NCBI GenBank assembly: GCA_963169675.1
Contig: CAUJFJ010000134.1
Location: forward strand, 1 to 33,069
DNA: 33,069 nt
Direction of reading: 5' to 3'
DNA from: Bacteroidota bacterium
GTDB lineage: Bacteria; Bacteroidota; Bacteroidia; AKYH767-A; OLB10
Shown: in pieces, positions 21,073 to 30,706 of the stretch
How positions within the stretch are numbered: position 1 is the first letter of the stretch
Layout: every line of letters begins with the position of its first letter
The notes under the pieces: generated by a model
What the model was told of the DNA's origin: nothing
Databases searched by the model: none
What the model saw: the letters and a program-made list of their open reading frames with translations, nothing else
Position numbers and translations under genes: made by a program

Positions 21073-22227
21073 ATGAATTTTCCAGGCACCGTTAAGTCCA
21101 AATTACATAAAACAGGCACTACTATTTTTACCATTATGTCGGGATTGGCACAGGAACATGGTGCCATAAATCTGTCGCAGGGTTTCCCCGATTTTCCGGT
21201 ATCGCCTGAATTAATCCGTCTTTACCACGAGCACATGCTTGCGGGTCATAATCAGTATGCACCCATGCCCGGTTACAGACCTTTGCGGGAAGCACTTTGC
21301 AATAAAATTGAAAAACTTTATACTGCAACCTACGATCCCGATACGGAGATAACAATTACTGCCGGTGGTACTCAGGCGATTTATACTGCCATCACTTCTA
21401 TTATTAAGGAAGGCGATGAAGTGATTGTTTTTGAACCTGCATACGATTGTTATGTTCCCGCAATTGAATTGAATGGCGGAATACCGGTACAATTGCAATT
21501 AAAGGGCCCCGATTTTCACATCGACTGGAATGAAGTGAAGAAGATGGTGAATCAGCGGACTCGTATGATTATGATTAATACACCGCATAATCCTACCGGT
21601 TCTATCCTTACTGCTAAAGATATGCTGCAGTTAGAAAAAATTACACACAACCGCGATATTGTAATTGTGAGTGATGAAGTTTATGAACACATTATTTATG
21701 ATGGTTACGAACATCAGAGTGTCATGCGTTACCCGAAATTGGCAGAACGTAGTTTTGTGGTTTTTTCGTTCGGTAAAACATATCATGCTACAGGATGGAA
21801 AGCCGGCTATTGTATGGCTCCTGCAAATCTGATGGCTGAATTTCGTAAAGCACATCAGTTCACTGTTTTCTCGGTGAACACGCCCCTGCAATATGCCCTC
21901 GCCGATTATATGAACAGTACTCCCTCCTATGCATCGGTAAGTGCGTTTTATCAGCAGAAAAGAGATTTATTTCTGAAGCTGACAAAAAAATCACGTTTTA
22001 AACCTCTGGCCTGTTCGGGTTCTTATTTTCAGTTATTCGATTACAGTGCCATCTCCCAGGAGAAGGATACAGATTTTGCTATTCGCCTCACTAAAGAATT
22101 TGGTGTTGCTTCTATTCCGGTTTCTGTATTTTACAAGAATCCGGTTGATCATAAAATACTGCGCTTCTGTTTCGCAAAAGAAGATGAAACACTCGAGAAA
22201 GCAGCAGCTAAACTTTGTCAAATCTGA
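21073..22227 (+). CDS. Class I/II aminotransferase, methionine/glutamine type (YbdL-like)
   Basis: A 384-aa fold-type I PLP enzyme. INLSQGFPDFPVSPELI at the N-terminus, the ITAGGTQAIYTAI loop, NTPHNPTG, SDEVYEHIIYDG (Asp201) and SFGKTYHATGWKAGYC with the PLP lysine Lys235 all match the methionine aminotransferase / kynurenine aminotransferase subgroup. The next gene, 6 bp downstream, is an omega-amidase. The combination is known for transamination of keto acids such as 4-methylthio-2-oxobutanoate with glutamine, where the amidase removes the 2-oxoglutaramate by-product. Methionine salvage is therefore the likely role, though kynurenine transamination cannot be excluded, given the dioxygenase-family gene at 562-1470. 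Confidence 0.92.
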   Translation: MNFPGTVKSKLHKTGTTIFTIMSGLAQEHGAINLSQGFPDFPVSPELIRLYHEHMLAGHNQYAPMPGYRPLREALCNKIEKLYTATYDPDTEITITAGGTQAIYTAITSIIKEGDEVIVFEPAYDCYVPAIELNGGIPVQLQLKGPDFHIDWNEVKKMVNQRTRMIMINTPHNPTGSILTAKDMLQLEKITHNRDIVIVSDEVYEHIIYDGYEHQSVMRYPKLAERSFVVFSFGKTYHATGWKAGYCMAPANLMAEFRKAHQFTVFSVNTPLQYALADYMNSTPSYASVSAFYQQKRDLFLKLTKKSRFKPLACSGSYFQLFDYSAISQEKDTDFAIRLTKEFGVASIPVSVFYKNPVDHKILRFCFAKEDETLEKAAAKLCQI

Positions 22228-22233
22228 TTTGCT

Positions 22234-23016
22234 ATGCAAGATCTTCGAATCACCATCATACAAACCTCATTGCATTGGGAAGATAACGCTTCTAACCGAA
22301 AGCATTTTTCAAAACTGATAAAACCGATTCGGAAAGGTTCAACAGATCTTATTATTCTCCCTGAAATGTTTACTTCAGGCTTTACGATGAATGTAGGTAA
22401 GGTTCATGAAACAATGAAAGGCGAAACCATTGCCTGGATGCTTCAAACAGCTAAAGAAAAACAGGCAGTTGTTACGGGTAGTCTGGTGATTGTGGATAAG
22501 AAGAATTATTTCAACCGGTTGATCTGGGCTCAACCCGATGGTAAAGTGCTGCACTACGACAAGCGTCATTTATTTCGCATGGCGGATGAACATCTTACCT
22601 ATACCGCAGGCGAAAAGCGTAAAGTATTTCTGCTCAATGGCTGGCGAATCTGTCCGCTCATTTGTTACGATCTCCGCTTTCCGGTCTGGAGCAGGAATCA
22701 GGAAGAATATGATTTGCTAATTTATGTTGCCAACTGGCCTAAAAGAAGAAGTTTCGCCTGGAAGCAATTGTTGATTGCCAGGGCAATTGAAAATCAATGT
22801 TTCACAGCGGGAATTAACAGGGCTGGTTCCGATGGTAAGGATATTCCTTATTCCGGCGACAGCGTAGTACTGAATCCACTAGGCAAGAAAATAGCAGCTT
22901 GCAAACCTGGTTCTGAAAGTGTTACAACCGTAACATTGTCTGCAGCTGAACTGGAAGTGCTCCGGACGTCCTTTCCGGTTTCAAAAGATGCCGACAAATT
23001 TACAATCAACAATTAA
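22234..23016 (+). CDS. Nitrilase-superfamily omega-amidase (YafV-like)
   Basis: A 260-aa carbon-nitrogen hydrolase. The triad is visible: Glu44 (ILPEMFTSGF), Lys110 (HYDKRHLF) and Cys144 (PLICYDLRFP). The N-terminal ITIIQTSLHWED and VANWPKRRSFAWKQLLIARA segments fit the YafV/omega-amidase branch, which hydrolyses 2-oxoglutaramate and 2-oxosuccinamate to the keto acid and ammonia. It starts 6 bp after the aminotransferase stop, matching the glutamine transaminase-omega-amidase pathway. It is cytoplasmic, and length is typical for this branch. Confidence 0.92.
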   Translation: MQDLRITIIQTSLHWEDNASNRKHFSKLIKPIRKGSTDLIILPEMFTSGFTMNVGKVHETMKGETIAWMLQTAKEKQAVVTGSLVIVDKKNYFNRLIWAQPDGKVLHYDKRHLFRMADEHLTYTAGEKRKVFLLNGWRICPLICYDLRFPVWSRNQEEYDLLIYVANWPKRRSFAWKQLLIARAIENQCFTAGINRAGSDGKDIPYSGDSVVLNPLGKKIAACKPGSESVTTVTLSAAELEVLRTSFPVSKDADKFTINN

Positions 23017-23021
23017 TTACC

Positions 23022-23438
23022 ATGGCTTTTGATGCGGATAGGTTATTGAAAGAAGTCTGGTTTAAAGCCACTACTTCAGGAGGCAAAGGAGGCCAGAATG
23101 TGAATAAGGTTGCCACCCGGGTCGAGCTTTATTTTGACGTGGTAAACTCCAATGTTTTTTCTGCCGATGAACAAGCCCTGCTGATGCAAAAACTGGAATC
23201 GAAGTTAACAGAAGAAGGTATTTTACGAATGGTAAGTTCCGAAGAGCGGACGCAGTTAAAGAACAAAGAGAAAGTTCAGGAAAAGTTTTTGAAGCTGATT
23301 GAGAAGACGCTTTTAATTAAGAAACCCAGAAAGAAAACCAAACCGTCTGCATCAGCAAAGGAAGAACGTCTTACAGAAAAGAAAAAGTTGGGTGATAAGA
23401 AAAAATCACGTGGCTCTTTTCAGCAGGATGAAGAATAA
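23022..23438 (+). CDS. arfB: Alternative ribosome-rescue factor ArfB (peptidyl-tRNA hydrolase domain)
   Basis: A 138-aa protein. The catalytic TTSGGKGGQNVNKVATRVEL segment has the GGQ triplet (residues 23-25) of class I release factors but no codon-recognition domain, and the C-terminal 40 residues are a Lys/Arg-rich tail (KKPRKKTKPSASAKEERL) that would enter the mRNA channel of a stalled ribosome. That is the ArfB/YaeJ layout: it hydrolyses peptidyl-tRNA on non-stop ribosomes. It starts 5 bp after the omega-amidase stop. Its convergent neighbour ends 4 bp away, so the two genes share their 3' border. Confidence 0.93.
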   Translation: MAFDADRLLKEVWFKATTSGGKGGQNVNKVATRVELYFDVVNSNVFSADEQALLMQKLESKLTEEGILRMVSSEERTQLKNKEKVQEKFLKLIEKTLLIKKPRKKTKPSASAKEERLTEKKKLGDKKKSRGSFQQDEE

Positions 23439-23442
23439 TTTT

Positions 23443-24819
23443 TTACTTCACCCCATATTCCGATAGCAAATACACCAATGATGCCATGCTGGCAGCACCT
23501 AAATGCAGCTCTCTTTTATTGACCTTATCGAAGGTATCAATTTCGGTATGATGGTAATCGAAATAACGCTGTGAATCGGGCATTAGTCCAATCAATAATG
23601 TTCCCTGATCTTCCAATCTGTTTATATCCGCACCACCACCATCTTTAGTCATCCATTCAAAAATACCATAATGTTCAAATAAGGGTTTCCATTTATTGAA
23701 GACTTGTGTTTTTTCCGGAAATTTACATTTAGAAGAAAAACCACGGGGAGAAAATCCACCTGCATCAGACTCTATAGCTGCGATATGGTTTTCTTGTTTT
23801 GCTTTAGCAACTTCAGCATATTTCAAGGCTCCTTTCAACCCATTTTCTTCATTCATAAATAACACCACACGAATGGTTCTTTTGGGTTGTATTTTCAGAT
23901 CCCGGAAAATCCGCAATATCTCCATCGATTGCACACAGCCTGCACCATCATCATGTGCACCATGTCCGTTGTCCCAGGCATCCAGGTGGCCACTAATCAC
24001 AATTATTTCATCGGGATAAACCGAACCTTTAATCTCAGCAATTACATTGTAGGAAAGTACATCGGGATACGTTTTGCAATCCATCGTTAATTCCACTTTG
24101 GTATCCGGATTAAGTTTTATCATCCTGCTCAACTCATCGGCACCTTTGGTGGAAATGGCACAAGCCGGAATTTTTGGAACCGAATCGGCATAGCCCATTG
24201 CTCCCGTATGCGGATAATCATCGAACGATAAAGTCAGCGATCGGGTGATGGAACCAACAGCACCAAATTTTGCTGCACGTGCAGCTCCTGCATACCGGTA
24301 TTTGCCACATTCACCATAAGCATGAAAAGTGTGGTAATGTTTCTGATCCATGGGAACATTGAAGAATATAATTTTTCCTTCCAGCTTCTCACGACCCATG
24401 TATTCGAGCTCTTCAAAATTGCGAATTTCAACTACGTTTGCGCTCACACCGTTAGTAGGTGTCGGTACGCTTCCACCGAGACTGCATATGCGCAGTTGTT
24501 TCTTTTCGTTTCCTGAAATTGCGGTAAGTTCTTGTTTGGTACCACGTTCCCAATGCGGAACCATTACTTCCTGAAGAGATACACTTCCATTTCCTTCAGC
24601 TTCCATTGCCATTTTTGCCCAGGCAACAGCTTTTTCAGCACCAACAGAACCACTCAGGCGGGGACCAATTTTGTTGCTCAGGTAATCGAGCCACTCATAC
24701 GATTTGCCCTCTTCAAGGCAATAGCTGAAAATTTTACGAATAACAAGGGAGTCGGATGGCTGTGCCTGAGCCGCAAGAGCCGGCAGTAACGCAATCAGTA
24801 TTAACAAGATACGGACCAT
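23443..24819 (-). CDS. Secreted M28-family peptidase (carboxypeptidase Q-like)
   Basis: A 458-aa exported metallopeptidase (signal peptide MVRILLILIALLPALAAQAQ). Zinc-site motifs: SGHLDAWDNGHGAHDDGAG (His278, Asp290/291), VLFMNEENGLKG (Glu324-Glu325), IESDAGG and a late YHHTEIDTFDKV His. Residues 115-265 form an inserted PA-like domain (VSANVVEIRNFEELE). The architecture is nearer to plasma glutamate carboxypeptidase / carboxypeptidase Q than to the M28 protein at 19348-20910, so the two are not recent duplicates. It is the last gene of the leftward operon, 51 bp after the WecA-like gene. A role in peptide scavenging is likely. Confidence 0.92.
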   Translation of the reverse strand: MVRILLILIALLPALAAQAQPSDSLVIRKIFSYCLEEGKSYEWLDYLSNKIGPRLSGSVGAEKAVAWAKMAMEAEGNGSVSLQEVMVPHWERGTKQELTAISGNEKKQLRICSLGGSVPTPTNGVSANVVEIRNFEELEYMGREKLEGKIIFFNVPMDQKHYHTFHAYGECGKYRYAGAARAAKFGAVGSITRSLTLSFDDYPHTGAMGYADSVPKIPACAISTKGADELSRMIKLNPDTKVELTMDCKTYPDVLSYNVIAEIKGSVYPDEIIVISGHLDAWDNGHGAHDDGAGCVQSMEILRIFRDLKIQPKRTIRVVLFMNEENGLKGALKYAEVAKAKQENHIAAIESDAGGFSPRGFSSKCKFPEKTQVFNKWKPLFEHYGIFEWMTKDGGGADINRLEDQGTLLIGLMPDSQRYFDYHHTEIDTFDKVNKRELHLGAASMASLVYLLSEYGVK

Positions 24820-24870
24820 AACTTTGGAATAGGATTTCCAAAGATATAGGTTTCCTCAAAAAAATAACAA

Positions 24871-25959
24871 TTAATTCGAACGGATACGAATATTCCGGGC
24901 ATTGCTGTTGCCGAATATTTTATGGTGTATGGTGGCAAGCCAACCAATAACCCTGGTATTCAATATTGCCAGAGCCATCGCAACACTGATCACGATGAAT
25001 AAATTAGCTGAAAGACCAGGCATTAATACCTGAAGCATCACAAACATCAGACTGAAAGAAGCCATCATAAGTGCCGTACTGCGGTGTCCGAAACCGTGAC
25101 TCAATATCAGGTGATGCAAATGGTTACGATCGGCATGAAATGGCGATGAACCGTTCAGCATGCGGATGATGAATACGCGGGTGATATCGAATAAAGGTAA
25201 AAATAAGAGTGCAAAGATAAATGCCGGATTCACTGCAATATCGGGTTGACTAACTCCGGTATTCAGCAATTCGATACTCATGGTGGCAAGCAAAAAGCCT
25301 ACAACCAGTGAGCCCGTATCTCCCATAAATATTCTTGCAGGTGAGAAATTGTAAAATAAAAATCCCAGTAAAGCACCTGTAACACAGAATGACAAAACCG
25401 CAAAATCTTCCTTACCATAGTGGAAGAACAACGCACCCATGCAGCTGGAAGCAACTACACCTAAGCTACCTGCTAATCCATCCACACCATCAATAAAATT
25501 GAAAGCATTGGTGAACATTACAACCAGTAACAAGGTAAGTGGCAATTGAAACAAGAGAGGAATTTCATGAATCCAGAGTATTCCATCGAGGTTCATAATC
25601 CGGAATCCACCATAGTAAATTATACAGGTACTTATAGCCTGGAAAATCATTTTCTTAAAAGGCGGCACATCCATTAAATCATCAAAGAATCCGGTGAAGA
25701 ATAATATTAGAGTTGCACCAAATAGAAATCGTAATTTTTCATGATCGGTAATTTCTGCAAAGGCCAGAAACGAAATAAATAATCCGGCATAAATCGCAAT
25801 CCCACCCATCGACGGCGTCATGGTTACATGGTGCTTCCTTCCATCGGGTTCATCAAATAGTTTCCATTTACGGCAAACCGATATCCAAACCGGAATAAGC
25901 AAAATGGTAATGAACATGGATAGTCCAAAAGGGGTCACAAGGTGGAGCAGAAATTCCAT
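24871..25959 (-). CDS. WecA/TagO-like undecaprenyl-phosphate sugar-1-phosphate transferase
   Basis: A 362-aa polytopic inner-membrane protein (about 10-11 helices) of the MraY/WecA family. Diagnostic cytosolic motifs are LFDEPDGRKHH (34-44), PSMGGIA (49-55), FFDDLMD (91-97, the metal-binding Asp pair), NFIDGVDGLAG (154-164), FMGDTGS (211-217) and HADRNHLHH (275-283). The last replaces the MraY signature and points to the WecA/TagO branch, which loads HexNAc-1-phosphate onto undecaprenyl phosphate to start O-antigen or other glycan synthesis. It starts 3 bp after the PorP-OmpA gene, an unusual partner. The sugar specificity cannot be read from sequence. Confidence 0.93.
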   Translation of the reverse strand: MEFLLHLVTPFGLSMFITILLIPVWISVCRKWKLFDEPDGRKHHVTMTPSMGGIAIYAGLFISFLAFAEITDHEKLRFLFGATLILFFTGFFDDLMDVPPFKKMIFQAISTCIIYYGGFRIMNLDGILWIHEIPLLFQLPLTLLLVVMFTNAFNFIDGVDGLAGSLGVVASSCMGALFFHYGKEDFAVLSFCVTGALLGFLFYNFSPARIFMGDTGSLVVGFLLATMSIELLNTGVSQPDIAVNPAFIFALLFLPLFDITRVFIIRMLNGSSPFHADRNHLHHLILSHGFGHRSTALMMASFSLMFVMLQVLMPGLSANLFIVISVAMALAILNTRVIGWLATIHHKIFGNSNARNIRIRSN

Positions 25960-25962
25960 AAC

Positions 25963-27753
25963 CTACTTAATTTTTAAAATATTTATTTCAACACGGCGGT
26001 TTAATTGTTTGCCTTCAACTGTGGTATTATCTTCAAGCGGCATAGTCTCGCCATAAGTCACTGTTTTAATGCGGCTCTCATCTATTCCCTGTTTCACCAT
26101 GTAAGTCTTAACCATATCGGCACGTGATTGCGAAAGCACCATATTCTGGAAGGCATCACCTTCACTGTCGGTGTGTCCCGATAATATTACCGTTGCATCT
26201 TTATCTGCATACATAATATCTATCGCACGTTCAATAATATCGAAGATGTCATCGGTACGCAGTCGTGTTTTTCCTGATTCAAAAAGGATGTTATCAAACT
26301 TCCTGATCAACTGCTGACTGTTCACCGGTTGCGCTTTTGTTTTATCGGGGCAACCTTTTGTTGCTGCGGTACCACTTTCCATCGGACAATCATCCTGCAT
26401 ATCAATCACGCCATCATTATCGGAATCGGGACAACCATTGGTTGCTTTTGAACCTTTTATGTATGGGCAGTCGTCCACTGCATCAATAATGCCATCTTTA
26501 TCGAAGTCCTCAATTTTCACCGCTACCGGAGTGGCTGCTGCAGTTTCCAGTTTAGGTTGTTCTGCAATAGCTACAGGTGTTTCGGCCGTTTTCACTGGTG
26601 TTTCTGCAACCTGCTCCACAACTTTGGTTCCAACCGGTTGTTCCGTTACTTGTTCCGCTGGGGCGGGATGTATTACTTGTCTGTCGTTTGTTAATTCTTC
26701 CGGAACTTCAATGCTCGTAGTTACATAATCCAATGTTTCCATAAGATCTGTATCAAGCTGTTTGGTTGGAAGTATTTCTTTGGGTTCTTTAGCACGTTTT
26801 GGACGAGGAGAGTAAGTGATTGAAAGCTCAAAAGCATTCGTTCCTTTTCCGGATGTACTTAGTGAACTAGTGTTGATATCATAACTCATCCCAACCTTAA
26901 CCAGATTCATCTGATAACCGGCATAAGCAATTAAGGCATCATTAAAACGGTTATATGCTCCAAGCTGAACGGCGTTTTTATTATCGAGTTGATAATTAAC
27001 CAGAGCACCAACATTTGTTTCTTTAAAATCCTGCTGGCGAAGTATCATTGCAGATGGTCGGATCTCAGCACGATCGGAAACCATAAATCCCGCACCGAAA
27101 TAAAAACTCTTCTTCACCGGCATTTTGTTATTGTCGATGATGAATGTTTCATTCGGTCTGTTAATGTGAGCCAGACTGATTCCTGCAAAAGGCTTAAAGC
27201 GAATATCTTTATTCAGCCAGCCACGTTGCCAGAATATTCCAACATTCACATCGGGACGTGTAATGCTGGTGTTTGTAAATATTTCTCCTGAACTAATCGA
27301 TGGATCATATCCTGCATCAGGATTGTATTGGTTGTCGAATGACATTTTCGACTGATCGAAACTCTTATTGAAAATTCCTACCTGAACACCTGCTGAAAGA
27401 ATATGTTCTTTTGCGTCACCAAGAGGAAGGTTATAGGAAAGATTTCCTGCAATGCTCAATGTCCGTATTCCGGCATCACCAGCCCCGTTTCGGGTAATTA
27501 TCCCGCCAAGGCCAACACGGTTCACCACTTTATCGACTGCAAACCCTTGCGTGGTAAACGGATTACCAACTCCGGCCCACTGGTTTCTGTAGATGCCGGT
27601 TACACGAATGTATTCGATACCATTTCCTGCAGTACCCGGATTTAGTGATAGTGTATTATTAAAATATTGGGAGAAGCGCGCATCCTGACCATTTACCAGT
27701 TGAGGTAAGGCAAGCAGCACAAATAAAGTAATTCGTAGTAGCTGTTTTTTCAT
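25963..27753 (-). CDS. PorP/SprF-type outer-membrane protein fused to TSP3 repeats and an OmpA domain
   Basis: A 596-aa protein. The signal peptide (residues 1-22, cut near NGQD) is followed by ARFSQYFNNTLSLNPGTAG, the typical PorP/SprF start, and an about 300-residue beta-barrel-like region. Then come a Pro/Thr/Glu/Val-rich linker (about 315-415), two thrombospondin type 3-like calcium repeats (DFDKDGIIDAVDDCP, DSDNDGVIDMQDDCP, about 418-470) and an OmpA C-terminal domain (about 485-596) with LSGHTDSEGD and a QLNRRVE end. PorP/SprF proteins assist or anchor type-B T9SS substrates, and the substrate gene lies 4 bp upstream. The OmpA end should hold peptidoglycan, so the fusion could tether the surface adhesin to the wall. 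Confidence 0.93.
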   Translation of the reverse strand: MKKQLLRITLFVLLALPQLVNGQDARFSQYFNNTLSLNPGTAGNGIEYIRVTGIYRNQWAGVGNPFTTQGFAVDKVVNRVGLGGIITRNGAGDAGIRTLSIAGNLSYNLPLGDAKEHILSAGVQVGIFNKSFDQSKMSFDNQYNPDAGYDPSISSGEIFTNTSITRPDVNVGIFWQRGWLNKDIRFKPFAGISLAHINRPNETFIIDNNKMPVKKSFYFGAGFMVSDRAEIRPSAMILRQQDFKETNVGALVNYQLDNKNAVQLGAYNRFNDALIAYAGYQMNLVKVGMSYDINTSSLSTSGKGTNAFELSITYSPRPKRAKEPKEILPTKQLDTDLMETLDYVTTSIEVPEELTNDRQVIHPAPAEQVTEQPVGTKVVEQVAETPVKTAETPVAIAEQPKLETAAATPVAVKIEDFDKDGIIDAVDDCPYIKGSKATNGCPDSDNDGVIDMQDDCPMESGTAATKGCPDKTKAQPVNSQQLIRKFDNILFESGKTRLRTDDIFDIIERAIDIMYADKDATVILSGHTDSEGDAFQNMVLSQSRADMVKTYMVKQGIDESRIKTVTYGETMPLEDNTTVEGKQLNRRVEINILKIK

Positions 27754-27757
27754 TTCC

Positions 27758-30706
27758 TTACCTGATTACACTAATATTACCTCTTAACAATTCTGTTGTG
27801 CCGTTGTCGAAGGTCACACGTATCATATAAGCATAAGTACCATTAGGCACTGTTTCGCCATTCATCTTACCATCCCAGCCTGTAGTCTCTTTTAATGAAA
27901 ACCATATTTGCTGACCCCACTGGTTATAAATATGCATTTCGCTGTGGCTGATGTTGTTTCCTCTTACTCTGAAAATATCGTTATTGCCATCGTTGTTCGG
28001 TGTAAATCCAGTTGGCACAAACAAGTGATTGTTTAATACTACAGTCAGAATTTTGGAAATGGTATCGGTACATCCTTCAGCACTGCTCGTAATTAAGGTT
28101 ACAGTATAATCGCCCGGTTGTGCATACAGATGCATCGGATCAGGATCAGAGGAATTATTATCGTTGGATGATGGATCACCAAAATCCCAATAATAGGAAC
28201 TTGCTGATGAGGCTGCATTCGTAAACTGCACCTCAAAACCACCATTCACGGGTACTGGATTGGTAGCAGTGAAATTTGCTTCCGGCACCTGGTAAGTCAT
28301 TACAGTTACTGCAGTACGCTGATCACTTTCACATCCAAAACTATTTACGGCTGTTACATAGTAAGTAGTTGTTTGCTGTACAGCCGATGTTGTGAAATTT
28401 AATCCCGTTCCTGCTATTGTTCCTCCTGTTGCAGCAGTGTACCATTGGTAAGTTAAACCACTTACTGCCGGAGCAGAAATCATGGCAACCTCACCCTGAC
28501 AAACCGTATCACCTGTTGCGGCAATTTGATTTGGTACAGTTCTGATAATAACCTGGATGGAATCGGAATTAACCGGAATACCAGAAGTTGGAGTGTATAA
28601 TACGTGATAATATCCGGTAGCTTTAGCCATGTAATGTTGCGAAGTAGCACCTGCTATTGACACACCATTTTTGAACCATTGATTTCCATTTATAAATGCA
28701 GAACTCAGTTTAACAGAGTCGCCGTTACAGAATGAAGTAGGACCATTTGCCGTTACAAGATTCGCTGAACTTAACAGCGATACCTGTGATGTTGCGGGAG
28801 CCGATTTACAACCATTCGCATCGGTTACGGTAACCGTGTAGCTTCCTGCTGTGGTTACTGTTATAGCCTGTGATGTTGAACCGGTTGACCATAAATAGGA
28901 ATTACCGCTGTTTGCAGTAAGCACCGCATTGGCACCCTGAACTATTACAATATTACCTGTAGGTGAAATCGAAGAATTCGTTGACGGAAAGAATGCTACT
29001 GTCACGGGTAATGAAATAGCAGAACATCCTGCTCCGTTGGTTACCATTACCGTGTAATTTCCGGGAGCTGTTGCATAAGTTATTTGTGAGGAAGCACCAT
29101 TCGACCATTGAAAGTTTGCGCCATTTCCTGCAGTGAGCATGAGTGAATCACCGGAACAAACAGGCAAGGTGCTCGATGATGTTATAGTTGCTAGTGGCGC
29201 TTGCAAATTTGTTACCTGTACAGGAGCTGCTACACCACTGCATCCGGATCCATTACTAACGGTAAGCGTATACGTAGCTGCATTAGAAACAGTAATCGAT
29301 GCCGTTGTAGCTCCATTCGACCATAGGTATGTTCCTGCTACGGATGATGAAAGTGTCACGGATTGTCCGGGACATAAGGTTGTGCTGCCACTGATATTAA
29401 TAGTGACATTGAGTCCTGCGGTTACACTTAATGATAAGGTATTGGACGATACCGTTTGTCCGGAACCATTGGTTGCTGAACAGGTTATACTGTGCAGACC
29501 TTGTGAAAGTGTATTAATAGTAAGTATACCATTGGCCGATGTTCCAATAATGGTGGATCCGTCCATGAAAACATAGTTGGTTAATCCAGATGGAGAAGCA
29601 TTCAAGGTGATGTTGGTACCTTCGCAAAAAGAGGTGCCACCGGTTGCGGTAAGTGTAATATTTTGTGCTGCTTGAGCAGTAATTTTCCTGACAAGCTGGC
29701 TGAAGGGATCGCAAAGGAATATTGTTCCATTAACAGGATGTATCCACAAGGAGCTTACCCCATTAAAAGATGCCGTTGTGGCGCTTCCATTAACAGAACC
29801 CGGCACTCCATTTTGTCCGGCATACGTTGAAACGGCACCGGCTGCAATCTTACGAATGGTGAAGTTATTGCCATCGCCAACATAAACATCCCCGTTAGGA
29901 GCCACACAAACGCCCCAGGGCGCATTGAATGAAGCGGAGGCAGCAGCACCATCGGCAGAGCCTGCTGATCCATCCCCGGCAAGGGTAGAAACCATACCGG
30001 CATTGGTTACTTTACGTATTTTATTATTGAATTCATCGGCAACAATAATACTGCCTGTAGCATCAATAGCGATACTATAAGGATGATCGAACTTGGCAGA
30101 TGCTCCGGGACCATCGGTGCTTCCGGGAGAATAAACTACACCGGCATGTGTTGTCACCTGGCCACCTGCAATTTTGCGGATCGTATGTGTCATGCGGTCG
30201 GCAACATATATTGCGGACCCTACTTTATTAACTGCAATTCCCACCGGGAAACCAAATTGTGCGGTTGCTACGGGACCATTGGTAACACCAAAAACGCCTG
30301 TTCCGGCAACGGTTGTTACTACACCTGCTGAGGTTATTTTCCGGATCTTATAATTCTTGGTGTCGGCAACATAAATATTTCCCAATGTATCGCAGGCAAC
30401 TGCCCAGGGCTCGTTAAACGATGCAGCTGTTCCGGTACCATCATTAGCACCCGGACTCCCTGAACCGGCAAACGTGGAAACGACACCTGCAGGAGTAATC
30501 TTGCGGATGTTATGGCCGTATCGGTTAGCAACGTAAATATTTCCCTGTGGATCACAGGCAACACCATGCGGATTGTTAAAAGAGGCAGATGCAGCAGGAC
30601 CATCAGCGGAACCAACTACTCCGGCCATTCCCGCAACAGTAGAAACTGTTTGTGCAGAAGCCGCAGTAATTAAGAAGGACAGTACAATGGTTAGAATTGT
30701 TTTCAT
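27758..30706 (-). CDS. T9SS type-B substrate: NHL propeller, Ig/PKD-like modules, CHU_C sorting domain
   Basis: A 982-aa secreted protein. After the signal peptide (residues 1-18, ending AASA before Gln19) come about six NHL repeats (to about 345), each with the pattern VACDPQGNIYVAN...IRKIT and the spacer AGVVSTFAGSG. A series of Ser/Thr-rich Ig-like modules follows (about 350-795, repeated YLWSNGATTASITVSNAATY-type units). Next is a PKD-like domain with YYWDFGDPSSN (about 800-890). The end (about 895-982) begins LFVPTGFTPNNDGNNDIF and contains IYNQWGQQIW and GWDGKMNG, the gliding-motility-associated C-terminal (CHU_C, type B) sorting domain that sends proteins through the type IX system. 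It is the first gene of an operon with PorP-OmpA, 4 bp downstream. Probable cell-surface adhesin. Confidence 0.93.
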   Translation of the reverse strand: MKTILTIVLSFLITAASAQTVSTVAGMAGVVGSADGPAASASFNNPHGVACDPQGNIYVANRYGHNIRKITPAGVVSTFAGSGSPGANDGTGTAASFNEPWAVACDTLGNIYVADTKNYKIRKITSAGVVTTVAGTGVFGVTNGPVATAQFGFPVGIAVNKVGSAIYVADRMTHTIRKIAGGQVTTHAGVVYSPGSTDGPGASAKFDHPYSIAIDATGSIIVADEFNNKIRKVTNAGMVSTLAGDGSAGSADGAAASASFNAPWGVCVAPNGDVYVGDGNNFTIRKIAAGAVSTYAGQNGVPGSVNGSATTASFNGVSSLWIHPVNGTIFLCDPFSQLVRKITAQAAQNITLTATGGTSFCEGTNITLNASPSGLTNYVFMDGSTIIGTSANGILTINTLSQGLHSITCSATNGSGQTVSSNTLSLSVTAGLNVTINISGSTTLCPGQSVTLSSSVAGTYLWSNGATTASITVSNAATYTLTVSNGSGCSGVAAPVQVTNLQAPLATITSSSTLPVCSGDSLMLTAGNGANFQWSNGASSQITYATAPGNYTVMVTNGAGCSAISLPVTVAFFPSTNSSISPTGNIVIVQGANAVLTANSGNSYLWSTGSTSQAITVTTAGSYTVTVTDANGCKSAPATSQVSLLSSANLVTANGPTSFCNGDSVKLSSAFINGNQWFKNGVSIAGATSQHYMAKATGYYHVLYTPTSGIPVNSDSIQVIIRTVPNQIAATGDTVCQGEVAMISAPAVSGLTYQWYTAATGGTIAGTGLNFTTSAVQQTTTYYVTAVNSFGCESDQRTAVTVMTYQVPEANFTATNPVPVNGGFEVQFTNAASSASSYYWDFGDPSSNDNNSSDPDPMHLYAQPGDYTVTLITSSAEGCTDTISKILTVVLNNHLFVPTGFTPNNDGNNDIFRVRGNNISHSEMHIYNQWGQQIWFSLKETTGWDGKMNGETVPNGTYAYMIRVTFDNGTTELLRGNISVIR

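Noticed and set aside
29133-29576. 147-aa + strand ORF inside the adhesin gene
   Set aside because: It is antisense to a well-supported 982-aa repeat protein; long antisense ORFs arise from its biased codon composition.
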